NCBI RefSeq assembly: GCF_003173615.1
Contig: NZ_QGNA01000002.1
Location: 310,001 to 374,000, forward strand
DNA: 64,000 bases
Origin: Falsiroseomonas bella
Lineage (GTDB): Bacteria > Pseudomonadota > Alphaproteobacteria > Acetobacterales > Acetobacteraceae
Reading direction: 5' to 3'
Shown here: positions 1 to 7,602 of the stretch, piece after piece
How positions within the stretch are numbered: the stretch's first letter is position 1
How the letters are laid out: every line of letters begins with the position of its first letter
Notes under the pieces: generated by a model
Database searches by the model: none
Told to the model about the DNA's origin: nothing
The model's input: the letters and a program-made list of their open reading frames with translations, nothing else
Program-made: the position numbers and the translations under genes

Positions 1-147
1 CTTCCCAACAAGCATTTCCGGATACTTGTCCACCTCGAATGTGCGCCAGTATGACATCGGCGGCGAAGCCATGTAGAATACGACAAAAAAGATCGCCGCA
101 CCGACGACAGCAATCAACGTCATGAATGCTCGAGCAATTCGTTTCAT
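1..147 (-). CDS. Hypothetical single-pass membrane protein, N-terminal part (runs off window)
   Basis: The reading frame starts with ATG at 145-147 and is still open at base 1, so only the first 49 residues are visible. They begin MKRIARAFM, continue as one hydrophobic segment (about residues 9-27, with a run of Ile/Phe/Val), and then turn polar with YWRTFEVDKYPE. This looks like an inner-membrane anchor or uncleaved signal segment with the remainder outside. The Shine-Dalgarno is weak (GGGAC). Base composition is clearly lower in GC than the rest of the window, and codons such as AAA, ATT and TTT are used freely, which fits transferred DNA. It lies on the element side of the tRNA-Thr fragment at 831-880. 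I do not recognise the family. It is reported because the frame, start and membrane segment are coherent. Confidence 0.45.
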   Translation of the reverse strand, partial: MKRIARAFMTLIAVVGAAIFFVVFYMASPPMSYWRTFEVDKYPEMLVGK

Positions 148-830
148 GCTGAGTCCCGGCAGCCAAATATGTTGACTGTTCTGCATTGCAGAATTAAATG
201 GTGCTCACCTGATGAGGCTGATTCAAGTCAGGAATGCATTCGGCTCGTTGAGCATGCGCCGAGGTGAATCCGCATGGCGGAACTGCGCCGCAGGTCACCT
301 GCGGTGTCCCTGCACCTGTTCGGCTCCGGTGCGGTCGCCACCAGCATGCGGCGAAGTTCGCTGTACCGGGAATGACGGGGCGCCCGTTCGGCGCTGCGAT
401 GGCTCGGTGTGCCAGCGAGGCAGCAGTAAGGCTGTCGCGCTGGATCGCCCCAGCCCGGCTCCGACCCGATCGAGTGTTTTCCCCGAGCATCCTGAAGGCG
501 CACCTTCACTCGCGCCGGGGATTCAGCGGCAAAACGGCAGTCGGCCTGCATCAGCCCAGGCGCCAGCTGACCTCAGGGATTCGTGGCGGTTCCTCGCATG
601 GCCTCCTGCCACCGAGGCGCACCGCTCCGGGCAGCGCAGCGAGCTGGCCGAGCGCGGGATCAGACCCTCGGGATGCGGTGATAGCCTGTGTCAGAATCGT
701 GCCAGCCGGACCCGCCGCGGACTGCCGTTGTCTGCCGCCAACTGCCGCTAGGCGTGCCGGGGCTCTCCCCGTCATCCCAATTGGATCAATGACTTGGCCG
801 GTCGGACGATTGCGGACGTGCCGGGCGAAG
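148..830. other. Gene-poor stretch next to the tRNA fragment
   Basis: No reading frame here has a convincing start, Shine-Dalgarno, domain or codon pattern. Overlapping frames of about 90-190 codons exist on both strands, but they are rich in Arg, Pro and Cys, as expected from non-coding high-GC DNA. The stretch contains the palindrome at 179-193 and a second, CCGCAGGT-c-ACCTGCGG, at 288-304. GC content rises from left to right. It probably is the end of an integrated element, or the scar of one, between its last gene and the attachment site at 831-880. I see no integrase or transposase. Confidence 0.4.
166..193 (-). promoter_or_regulatory. Candidate promoter with overlapping 15-bp palindrome
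   Basis: On the minus strand a TTCTGC box (188-193) and a CATATT box (166-171) are separated by 16 bp, about 20 bp upstream of the ATG at 147. The upstream box lies inside a perfect palindrome, TTCTGCATTGCAGAA (179-193), which could be an operator. The boxes match consensus only moderately. The palindrome is a direct observation and the promoter is inferred. Confidence 0.3.
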
Positions 831-880
831 CTCCCTTGGTAAGGGAGAGGTCGAGAGTTCAATCCTCTCCAGCAGCACCA
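831..880 (+). other. 3' half of tRNA-Thr(GGT), probable attachment-site copy
   Basis: The sequence contains an anticodon stem-loop CTCCC-TTGGTAA-GGGAG (831-847), a T arm GAGAG-TTCAATC-CTCTC, and the acceptor strand CAGCAGC followed by A and an encoded CCA (ending at 880). The loop gives anticodon GGT, threonine. Immediately to the left there is no D arm and no GCTGCTG acceptor strand to pair with CAGCAGC, so this is not a functional tRNA. A 3' half with its CCA, abruptly fused to unrelated DNA, is what site-specific integration into a tRNA gene leaves at the distal end of an element. The polarity places the element to the left and the original chromosome to the right. The intact tRNA-Thr gene should lie left of the window. 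Confidence 0.8.
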
Positions 881-887
881 CCGGCCC

Positions 888-2423
888 TCACGCCATGCCC
901 ACGGCCGGAAGCCTGTCGGTTCGGGCATCGGCCGGCCGGGCGCGGATCATCGCTTCGAGCTCATGACGCGTTCCGGCATGCGCCGGATCGTCCGCGATGT
1001 TGTCCATCTCCTGCGGGTCGGCCACCAGGTCGTACATCTCCGCCGCGCCGGAAATCTCCTCCACCGTCAGCTTGAAGCGCTTCGTCCGCACGGTGCGCAG
1101 GTTGAGCGGCACGCCGCAGCGGCTGTCGGACAGGTCCCATTCGCAGAAGGCGAAGTCGCGCGTCTGCTCGCCGCGCGCCACCGGCAGCAGGGACCGGCTG
1201 TGCCAGCGTTCGGGCTTCTCCACCCCGGCCAGGTCGGCGAATGTCGCCGCCATGTCGAGGGTCGAGACCGGCTCGTCGCAGGTCTTCCCCTGCGGCACGC
1301 CGGGCCCGCGCATCAGGCAGGGCACGCGGATCAGCCCCTCATAGGTGATCGGGCCCTTCAGCAGCAGGCCATGGTCGCCAAGCCAGTCGCCATGGTCGGC
1401 TGTGAACACCACCAGCGTATTGTCATCCAGCCCAAGCCGGTTCAGCTCGGTGAGGATGCGGCCGACATTGTGGTCGATCAGCGAGATCATGCCGTAGTAG
1501 TTCGCGATCACCTCGCGCAGCGTCGTCTCGGTCAGCACCGGCGTGCGGCTGTGCTTGGCGCGGAACTCGCGCAGCTTCGGGTCCGCCAGGTTCGGCACGC
1601 CCTCCAGGCTCGCCTTGTGCCACCAGGGGCGGCGGTCGAGGTCGAGCGTCCAGTGCGCCGGCAGGTCCACATCCTCCGGCCGGTGCAGCAGGCTCCAGGG
1701 CACCGGGCAGTCGAAGGGATGGTGTGGGTCGGGGAAGCTGGCCCAGAGGCAGAAGGGCCGGTCCCGCTTCTCGTTCATGTAGGCGATGGTGCGGTCGGCG
1801 ACCCAGTTGGAGTTGTGCCAGGCCTGCGGCAGGCCGGAATGCCAGGTCTGCGGCGCGCCATGCGTGTCGGGGCCGTGGTTCTCCTTGTAGAGCCGGTCCT
1901 TCAGGGCGCCGCGGCCATCGCCATGGTACCAGGCCTCGTAGGCCTGGCCGAAGGGCGGCTCCATCGGGGGGAAGGTGTTGTGGCCTTCCACCACCAGTTC
2001 CACGCGCTGGAAGCCCATATAAGGACCGGTCCAGTTCGGGCCGTAGCGGTCCATGCTCAGCCGGCATTCCGGTGAGCCGGTCGGGTGGAAGGTGTGCGCG
2101 GTCGCGAAATGCGCCTTGCCGAGCAGCGCGGTGTCATAGCCGGCCTTGGCGAGCACCGCCGGGAAGCTGTCGCGCGCCTCCTCCGGCGGCAGGTCGATGC
2201 CGTTGTCGCAGACGCCGTGGCTGCGCGGCATGCGCCCCGTCAGCATGGAGGCGCGCGTGGGCTGGCACACCGGGTTCGGCGCGATGCAGGCGGTGAAGGC
2301 GGTGGACTCGGCCGCCAGCAGATCCAGGTGCGGGGTGCGCACCTTGCGGCCGAAGGCGCCGATGCAGTCGGCCCGCTGCTGGTCCGTTGTGATGAACAGG
2401 ATGTTCGGGCGTTTGTCGCGCAA
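888..2423 (-). CDS. Sulfatase-family hydrolase (formylglycine-dependent)
   Basis: This 511-residue protein is a type I sulfatase. The N-terminus PNILFITTDQQRAD supplies the first metal ligands (D14, Q15). The signature C-x-P-x-R appears as CQPTR, with Cys53 as the residue that would be converted to formylglycine. TADHGDWLGDHGLLLKG near residue 340 gives the second metal-binding segment. No signal peptide is visible, so it is probably cytoplasmic and acts on an imported sulfate ester. The related phosphonate monoester hydrolases share this fold and active site, so substrate is open. The start is TTG at 2421-2423, the only start close to the domain boundary. It lies 13 bp after the TctC-type receptor gene and is probably cotranscribed with it, which suggests uptake followed by hydrolysis. 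A formylglycine-generating enzyme must be encoded elsewhere. Confidence 0.85.
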   Translation of the reverse strand: MRDKRPNILFITTDQQRADCIGAFGRKVRTPHLDLLAAESTAFTACIAPNPVCQPTRASMLTGRMPRSHGVCDNGIDLPPEEARDSFPAVLAKAGYDTALLGKAHFATAHTFHPTGSPECRLSMDRYGPNWTGPYMGFQRVELVVEGHNTFPPMEPPFGQAYEAWYHGDGRGALKDRLYKENHGPDTHGAPQTWHSGLPQAWHNSNWVADRTIAYMNEKRDRPFCLWASFPDPHHPFDCPVPWSLLHRPEDVDLPAHWTLDLDRRPWWHKASLEGVPNLADPKLREFRAKHSRTPVLTETTLREVIANYYGMISLIDHNVGRILTELNRLGLDDNTLVVFTADHGDWLGDHGLLLKGPITYEGLIRVPCLMRGPGVPQGKTCDEPVSTLDMAATFADLAGVEKPERWHSRSLLPVARGEQTRDFAFCEWDLSDSRCGVPLNLRTVRTKRFKLTVEEISGAAEMYDLVADPQEMDNIADDPAHAGTRHELEAMIRARPADARTDRLPAVGMA

Positions 2424-2436
2424 GCTGGCGTTTCCC

Positions 2437-3423
2437 CTATTCGATCGTCACATTCGCGGCGCGCGCCGCGGTGCCCCAGCTCGTCCGTTCCTCCGCCATG
2501 AAGGCGTCGAACTCGGCGGGCGGCATGTAGCGCGCGGTGAGGCCCTGGGAGCCGAGCTTCTGCTGCACCTCAGGCTTGGCGAGCGCCGCTGCCAGCGCCT
2601 CGGAGACGTATCGAACCACCTCGGGCGGCGTGCCGCGGGGGCCGACCACGCCGTACCAGACCGCGAGCGAAAGGCCGGGCACGCCGGCCTCGGCGATCGT
2701 CGGCACATCCGGCAGCTGCGGGGAGCGCGTGCCGGTGCTGACCGCAAGCGCGCGCAGCTTGCCCTCACGCAGATGCGGTACGAGCGGCGGCATGCCGATG
2801 GAGCCGAGCGGCATCTGCCCGCCGAGGATCGCCGTGGTCGCCGGCCCGCCACCGCGGAAGCCGACATGCGTCACGCGGAAGCCCAGCCGCTGCGCGATGA
2901 TCTCCATCCCCAGATGGTGCTGGCTGCCGGTGTTCGGGCTGGCGAAGAGGATCGGGTCCGCCTGCGTCTTCGCCCAGGCGGCGAGCTCCGTCAGGTTGCG
3001 CGCCGGCACCTCCGGCCGCACGACGATGACGAAGGGGAACTCCGCGACATGCGCGATCGCGGTGAAGTCGTTGGCGGGATCGAAGGGCACGTTGCGGAAC
3101 AGCACGGGGTTGATCGCCATCATCGCCGCGTCGTTGAACAGCAGCGTGTAGCCATCGGCCGGCGCGCGGGCAGCGGTCTCGGCGGCCAGGTTGCCGCCCG
3201 CGCCGGTGCGGTTCTCGATGGCGAAGCCGCGGGGGAAGGCGGCGCCCATCGCCTCGGCCAGGATGCGGGCGGTGATGTCCGTGGCGCCGCCGGGGGCCGA
3301 GCCGATGAGGACGCGCACGGGTCGGGAAGGATAGCCGGACTGCGCCAGGGCCGGTGCGGCGAGGGCGAGGGGGGCGAGTCCGAAGGCACGGAGCAGGCCG
3401 CGGCGCGGCATGTCTGGCAGCAT
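2437..3423 (-). CDS. Bug/TctC-family periplasmic solute-binding receptor
   Basis: The 328-residue product begins with an export signal carrying twin arginines (PRRGLLRAFG, then a hydrophobic core ending ALAAPALA, cleavage near residue 28). The mature part opens YPSRPVRVLIGSAPGGATD, the standard start of the Bug (tripartite tricarboxylate transporter receptor) family, followed by FAIENRTGAGGN and the C-terminal YMPPAEFDAFMAEE. These receptors bind carboxylates or other small anions in the periplasm. No TctA or TctB membrane genes are adjacent, as is common for orphan Bug proteins in Roseomonas and Betaproteobacteria. The ATG at 3421-3423 has AAGGA seven bases upstream. It is first in an operon with the sulfatase and is divergent from a LysR gene, so it may bind the sulfatase substrate or product. 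Confidence 0.85.
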   Translation of the reverse strand: MLPDMPRRGLLRAFGLAPLALAAPALAQSGYPSRPVRVLIGSAPGGATDITARILAEAMGAAFPRGFAIENRTGAGGNLAAETAARAPADGYTLLFNDAAMMAINPVLFRNVPFDPANDFTAIAHVAEFPFVIVVRPEVPARNLTELAAWAKTQADPILFASPNTGSQHHLGMEIIAQRLGFRVTHVGFRGGGPATTAILGGQMPLGSIGMPPLVPHLREGKLRALAVSTGTRSPQLPDVPTIAEAGVPGLSLAVWYGVVGPRGTPPEVVRYVSEALAAALAKPEVQQKLGSQGLTARYMPPAEFDAFMAEERTSWGTAARAANVTIE

Positions 3424-3503
3424 GGCACGTTCCTTCCCTGACGCCCCGCGGTGTGGCGCCGGGCCGATTGCCGGGGAGGTTCCGCCGCATCATGCTCGGC
3501 GTC

Positions 3504-3513
3504 CAATGCATTG
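3504..3513. promoter_or_regulatory. Short palindrome in the divergent lysR/receptor promoter region
   Basis: CAATGCATTG is a perfect 10-bp palindrome in the 122-bp gap between the divergent receptor and lysR genes. LysR proteins normally bind dyads in exactly such shared promoter regions. The site is 33 bp before the lysR start, which would suit autoregulation. Only position and symmetry support it. Confidence 0.3.
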
Positions 3514-3545
3514 TCGGCTGCCGATCGATGCCACCGGAGGCATGG

Positions 3546-4430
3546 ATGCTGGAAACGCGCGAGATCCGGCGCTTCGTGGTACTCGCCGAGGAATGCCATT
3601 TCGGCCGCGCCGCCGCGCGGCTCGGCATGGGCCAGCCGCAGCTGTCGCGCGCACTGCAGCGGCTGGAACGGACGGTGGGTGCGCGGCTGGTCGCCCGCAG
3701 CAGCCGCGAGGTCGCGCTGACCGAGGCGGGGCGTTCGCTGCTCGAGGACGGGCGGCGGCTTCTGGCGATTGCCGAGGCCGCGCCGCTCGCCGCGCGCCGC
3801 GCCGCGCTCGGCGAACGTGGCACGCTGGCGCTGGGCTTCTCCGGCTCCTGTGCCTACGCCTTCCTGCCGGCGGCGCTGGAAGGCTTCCGGCGCGCGCGGC
3901 CCGAGGTCGAGCTCTCCCTGAAGGAGATGGCCGCGGCACGCCTGGTGGAGGCGCTGCGGGAGGGGCGCTTCGACATCTGCCTGATGCGCGGCGCGCAGGT
4001 CCCGCGTGGACTGGCCGGCGCGCTCGTCTTCGAGGAACCGATGGTCGCAGCCTTGCCGCGATCGCATCGCCTGGCCGGGCAGCCGCGCATCGCGCCGCGC
4101 CAGCTCGCTGCTGATCCCTTCCTCGCCTTCCCGGCGCGGGACGGCACGGATTTCCACCGGCAGCTGACGGAGATCTGCGCCGCCGCGGGCTTCGCTCCGC
4201 GGATCACGCAGGAAGTCTCGCCCATGCATGCGCTGATCGGCCTGGTCGGTGCCGGGGTGGGCGTGGCGATCGTGCCCGCTTCCGTACGCAAGCTGCGCTT
4301 CGACGGCGTGGCCTATCGCCCGCTGGCGCAGGCCGGGGCGCGGTCGCAGGTCTGGGCGGTGTGGCGGCCGGATCGCCTGCCCGCGCCGGCGCGCGCCTTC
4401 GCCGAGCATATCGGGGTGGCGGTCGCCTGA
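3546..4430 (+). CDS. LysR-family transcriptional regulator
   Basis: This 294-residue protein has an N-terminal winged helix-turn-helix (residues 1-60: MLETREIRRFVVLAEECHF, then AAARLGMGQPQLSRALQRLE) and a C-terminal effector domain typical of LysR regulators. The ATG at 3546 is chosen over upstream codons because GGAGG ends five bases before it and the LysR fold begins right there. The frame is open further upstream to 3354, but that part overlaps the divergent gene. Orientation suggests it controls the receptor-sulfatase operon in response to a small ligand. The last codons and stop lie inside a 13-bp hairpin (4412-4441). Confidence 0.9.
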   Translation: MLETREIRRFVVLAEECHFGRAAARLGMGQPQLSRALQRLERTVGARLVARSSREVALTEAGRSLLEDGRRLLAIAEAAPLAARRAALGERGTLALGFSGSCAYAFLPAALEGFRRARPEVELSLKEMAAARLVEALREGRFDICLMRGAQVPRGLAGALVFEEPMVAALPRSHRLAGQPRIAPRQLAADPFLAFPARDGTDFHRQLTEICAAAGFAPRITQEVSPMHALIGLVGAGVGVAIVPASVRKLRFDGVAYRPLAQAGARSQVWAVWRPDRLPAPARAFAEHIGVAVA

Positions 4431-4441
4431 CCGCCACCCCG
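4412..4441. terminator. 13-bp perfect hairpin across the lysR stop codon
   Basis: CGGGGTGGCGGTC (4412-4424) and its exact complement GACCGCCACCCCG (4429-4441) are separated by four bases, with the lysR TGA at 4428-4430. There is no T-run on either side. It sits between two convergent genes (lysR and the last tail-module gene at 4453), so a two-way transcription stop is the simplest reading. Confidence 0.45.
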
Positions 4442-4452
4442 CATGGCCGAGG

Positions 4453-4827
4453 CTATTCCGGCGTGACGGTCAGCGCATCCACCGCGACGGTGATGGTCCC
4501 CGGCCCGCCGACGCTCACCGGCGAGGAGAGCGGCGCATGGGTGAGCGGGTTGCCGCCGCTCGCGGCGTCGAACAGGCCGAGATGGCTGAGCGTGCCGACG
4601 GCGCCGGTGAAGTTGAAGCTGAGCGCCGCCGCGTTGCGCTGCGCGCCGGTGCCGGTGAAGGTCACGCGCTGCCGCGCATAGCCGTTGCCAGCGGGCTCCC
4701 CGGTAAGCCCGGTGCCATCCGCGCCGCCGGTCCCGAGTGCCGCCCAGACGGCCACCGGCAGCGCCGGCACGCGCCCGCACAGCGCGCGCGCGAGAAGGTT
4801 CTTCGCATGATCAGTGAGATCGGTCAT
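4453..4827 (-). CDS. Phage-tail-like protein of unknown function
   Basis: The 124-residue product (MTDLTDHAKNLLARALCGR...) is rich in Gly, Ala and Thr and lacks signal or membrane segments. It ends in short beta-type strands (GGPGTITVAVDALTVTPE). Opening with a short helical segment followed by a beta-rich body containing NAAALSFNFTGAVGTLSHLGLFDA resembles small tail-fibre or tail-associated proteins of prophages in high-GC Alphaproteobacteria. I cannot name the family. The start ATG (4825-4827) has a good GAGGAG Shine-Dalgarno. It is last of four minus-strand genes, behind hairpins at 4854-4899 that may reduce its expression relative to the upstream genes. Confidence 0.6.
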   Translation of the reverse strand: MTDLTDHAKNLLARALCGRVPALPVAVWAALGTGGADGTGLTGEPAGNGYARQRVTFTGTGAQRNAAALSFNFTGAVGTLSHLGLFDAASGGNPLTHAPLSSPVSVGGPGTITVAVDALTVTPE

Positions 4828-4853
4828 CGCTATCTCCTCACGATTGCAGGGGC

Positions 4854-4899
4854 CCGGGGACGATCATCGTCCCCGGCGGAGCGCGAGGCGGAGCCTCGC
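4854..4899. repeat. Two adjacent hairpins between tail-module genes
   Basis: CCGGGGACG-ATCAT-CGTCCCCGG (4854-4876, nine base pairs) is followed closely by GCGAGGC-GGA-GCCTCGC (4883-4899, seven base pairs). Both are in the 84-bp gap between the tail-like genes at 4912 and 4827. There is no T-run. They may stabilise the upstream transcript end or weaken readthrough into the last gene. Confidence 0.4.
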
Positions 4900-4911
4900 C
4901 CCGTTCCTTCT

Positions 4912-5178
4912 TCAGAAGCTGCCGAGCAGTGCCGCCGAGAGCTGCGGCCCCGTCTCCTCCAGCCCCTCCGGCACGGCGAGCGGCACCCGCGCGACGACGG
5001 TCGCATAGGCGAGCCCGTCCAGGTTCCGCGCTGCCTCGCCGGCCGGCGGGATGAATCCGCCGACCCGCGGATCGAGCGCATTCGCCATCTCGCCAGGCCC
5101 GTGCCAGCCGAGCTGGCGCAGCGCCGCCTCCAGCGTCGCGGGCGGGCCGTGCCAGCGGCAGAGGCTCCATTCGGTCAT
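4912..5178 (-). CDS. Small phage-module protein of unknown function
   Basis: This 88-residue protein (MTEWSLCRWHGPPATLEAALRQLGW...) starts at ATG 5176-5178 with GAAGAGGAG upstream. It is placed between the tailspike gene (26 bp upstream) and the tail-like gene at 4827. It has no transmembrane or signal segment. The N-terminal half is Trp/His-containing and helical, and the C-terminal half ends TGPQLSAALLGSF. It could be a chaperone or assembly factor for the adjacent tailspike, as small genes beside tail fibres often are, but nothing in the sequence proves this. Confidence 0.55.
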   Translation of the reverse strand: MTEWSLCRWHGPPATLEAALRQLGWHGPGEMANALDPRVGGFIPPAGEAARNLDGLAYATVVARVPLAVPEGLEETGPQLSAALLGSF

Positions 5179-5204
5179 GTCGGGCTCCTCTTCGGGGGGA
5201 TGGA

Positions 5205-7556
5205 TCACGCCGCCGCCGCACCGGCGAGCAGCAGCAGCCGCGTCGTGCCGCCATCCGGGCTGTAGGCGAGCAGCGTGGCGAGGCCGCCGTTGCGCAGCTT
5301 CGTCAGACCGTCCGGGTTGGTCGGCGTTGTGCCGGTGAAGCCGCTCATCGCGATCGTCAGGTCGCCGCCGGTACGGTTGGCGACGAGGCAGGAGAAGCCG
5401 TCGCCGGTCGCCGCCCAGTCGATCGAGAGCGTGGTGCCGGGATTGGCGCTGACCAGTCGCGCGTTGTGCGCTGCAAGCGTCAGCGCCGTCGCGCTCGATG
5501 CCGCGGCCACCGGCAGGCGGCGCGCGGTGAATTGCGCGTCCACATAGCCCTTGCTCGCCGCCTGCGCGGAGGCGGTCGGGTCGCCCGGCAGCACCAGCGG
5601 GCCCTGCAAGGTCACGGTGCCCGTCGCGCCGACGCGCAGGCGCTCGGTGAGGGTCGCGCCGTTGCGCGTCTCGATGACGAAGGCGCCGGCCTCGCTGCCG
5701 GCGGCCACCGTCTCGCTGACGCCGCCGGCGCGCGCGAAGGTGGTCTGGCTGCCGCCCGCGTTGTTGCCGGCGAAGACGACCTGGCCCAGCGCGTCGCCAT
5801 TCGCCGGCGTGTCGGAGGCGCGGCGCAGCGTCAGCGTCATCGGCGCGGTCATCGCCGCATTCGCGCCCAGCACCACGCCGCCATTCGGGTTGACCCCGGC
5901 GAGCCCGCCGATCTCCAGCGGCGCCAGCGGTCCGCCGCCGATGCCCATCGCATAGGAGATGGCGGCGTCCTGGTTCTCGAAGCCGAGCTCGGCGCCAAGC
6001 GTCTCGGAGCGTCGGAACAGCACCGTGCCCTGGTCCGGCGTCGAGCCCAGCGCCTGGGTGCGGTTCGCCACCAGCACGATGCGGGAGACATCGGCCGGCG
6101 TCTGTCCCTGGAAGGTGGTGCTGCGCGTGTCGGAGGCGACGACGGACAGGCTGTCGCCGGTCGATGCCAGATAGACGCTCGCCGCCGGCAGGTCGCAGGC
6201 GACGAGCGTCAGCCCGCCATCCAGCACCTCCACCGTGCGCGCCGCGCCGTCGCCGCCCACCATGACGCCGACGAACTGGTTGTCGCCCTGGTTCGGCGCG
6301 GTGCTTGCAACCCGCACGGCCGTCGCCATGCTGCTGATGAAGCCGCCGAGCCACTTGGTGCGGAAGGCGCTGCCGCGGATCCAGGTGCCGACGGTCAGCG
6401 GGTCCTTCAGGCTCAGCAGGTCGTCCACGCTGCAGTTGTTGAGCTGGATGGACTGCGCGCCGTCGCCCAGGTCGAAGCCCAGGTCGTAGCCGTAGCAGAA
6501 GCAGTTGACGAATTCGGCGACGTCGCTGGTCTCGATGCGGAAGGCGGTGCCGAGGCGGCGATTGTTCCAGACGGTCAGCGTGCCGCCGCCGGTCCAGCTG
6601 CCGGAAAAGCTGCTGCCCTGCAGGTCGAGCCGCGTGGCGTCCACCACCGTCGCGGTGCGCCGGCTGTTGGCGTTGGGCACGCCGTTGACGCCGGTGACGT
6701 TCACGAGGTCGCCGGTGACCAGGCCATGCGCCGTGGCCGTGGTGATACGGATGAGGCCGCTGCCGTTGTTCGCCACGCCGGCGACGCCGAACTGCGCCAG
6801 GGTGACGCCGGAGAGATTGCCCGTCAGGAAGGGCCAGAAATGAACGTCGTGGATGCGCGTGATGTCGAAGGTGCGCGACAGGAAGATGCCGTTCCGGTTG
6901 TCGCCGCGCATCCGCCGCAGGTTGAAGCGCTGGCTGTTGTCCGCGCGCAGCGCCAGGTCGAAGCCCAGCACCAGCACGTCCTCGACCAGCACGTCGTGAT
7001 GCGTGCCGGAGCCGTCGCCGATGGTGATCGCGGTGCCCGCCATCGCGGCGCGCAAATTGATCGCGGCGCGTACCGTTGTGGGCGGCGCGCCGAGCCCGTC
7101 GCGGATCACCGCGACGCGGCGCAGCGTCGCGCCGCGCAGCACGCGAAGGGTGCGCGTGGAGTCGAGCAGGATGGTGCCGGGAAGGCTGCGGTAGTCGCCG
7201 GAAGGCCGCTGCCCGCCGGGGAAGACCGGCCCTTCGAGGCAGACATTCTCCCTCACCACCAGCTCGGCCGCGGCGACGCGATACCGCCGCGGCCCGAGCC
7301 GCACGATGCCGCCGCCCGCGGCATTCGCCGCGTCGATCGCGGCCTGGATCGCGGCCACGTCGTCCGCGATGCCGTTGCCGATGGCGCCGTAGTCGCGGAC
7401 ATGGAACATGCGCTCGGCGAAGACGCCGGCGGTGATCTGCGCGAAGGTGGCGCGCCGTGTCTCGGCCGCCGCGCCGCTGCCCTGCACGACCGGCGCGAGG
7501 TCGGCAGCGGCGAGCGCCGTGGCGGCGGGAAGATCGGTTATCCTGGTGTCGGGCAT
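5205..7556 (-). CDS. Tailspike/tail-fibre protein with pectate-lyase-type beta helix
   Basis: The 783-residue protein begins with an adaptor-like segment common in tail proteins (TRITDLPAATALAAADLAPV). Residues about 51-95 (FHVRDYGAIGNGIADD, then IQAAIDAA and GGGIVRLGPRRYRV) match the start of the pectate_lyase_3 right-handed beta-helix superfamily used by phage tailspikes to bind or cleave polysaccharide. The middle is Gly/Thr/Asn-rich and repetitive in style. Near residue 690, LPGDPTASAQAASKGYVDAQ is the motif that often precedes the C-terminal region of tail fibres. No signal peptide is present, which argues against a secreted plant-wall enzyme. It is the largest gene of the four-gene tail module, with GAGAGAGG upstream of its ATG. 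Whether it has catalytic activity cannot be judged from sequence. Confidence 0.75.
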   Translation of the reverse strand: MPDTRITDLPAATALAAADLAPVVQGSGAAAETRRATFAQITAGVFAERMFHVRDYGAIGNGIADDVAAIQAAIDAANAAGGGIVRLGPRRYRVAAAELVVRENVCLEGPVFPGGQRPSGDYRSLPGTILLDSTRTLRVLRGATLRRVAVIRDGLGAPPTTVRAAINLRAAMAGTAITIGDGSGTHHDVLVEDVLVLGFDLALRADNSQRFNLRRMRGDNRNGIFLSRTFDITRIHDVHFWPFLTGNLSGVTLAQFGVAGVANNGSGLIRITTATAHGLVTGDLVNVTGVNGVPNANSRRTATVVDATRLDLQGSSFSGSWTGGGTLTVWNNRRLGTAFRIETSDVAEFVNCFCYGYDLGFDLGDGAQSIQLNNCSVDDLLSLKDPLTVGTWIRGSAFRTKWLGGFISSMATAVRVASTAPNQGDNQFVGVMVGGDGAARTVEVLDGGLTLVACDLPAASVYLASTGDSLSVVASDTRSTTFQGQTPADVSRIVLVANRTQALGSTPDQGTVLFRRSETLGAELGFENQDAAISYAMGIGGGPLAPLEIGGLAGVNPNGGVVLGANAAMTAPMTLTLRRASDTPANGDALGQVVFAGNNAGGSQTTFARAGGVSETVAAGSEAGAFVIETRNGATLTERLRVGATGTVTLQGPLVLPGDPTASAQAASKGYVDAQFTARRLPVAAASSATALTLAAHNARLVSANPGTTLSIDWAATGDGFSCLVANRTGGDLTIAMSGFTGTTPTNPDGLTKLRNGGLATLLAYSPDGGTTRLLLLAGAAAA

Positions 7557-7602
7557 CGGCCTCTCTCTTCTGTTGCGCTGCGCGGAGGGATCTCGGCCGC
7601 GG

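Noticed and set aside
790-880. A complete tRNA-Thr gene
   Set aside because: There is no D arm and no acceptor strand complementary to CAGCAGC upstream of the anticodon stem.
551-928. A minus-strand frame of 125 codons crossing the tRNA fragment
   Set aside because: Its CWRGLNSRPLPYQG segment is simply the antisense translation of tRNA sequence, a common false gene.
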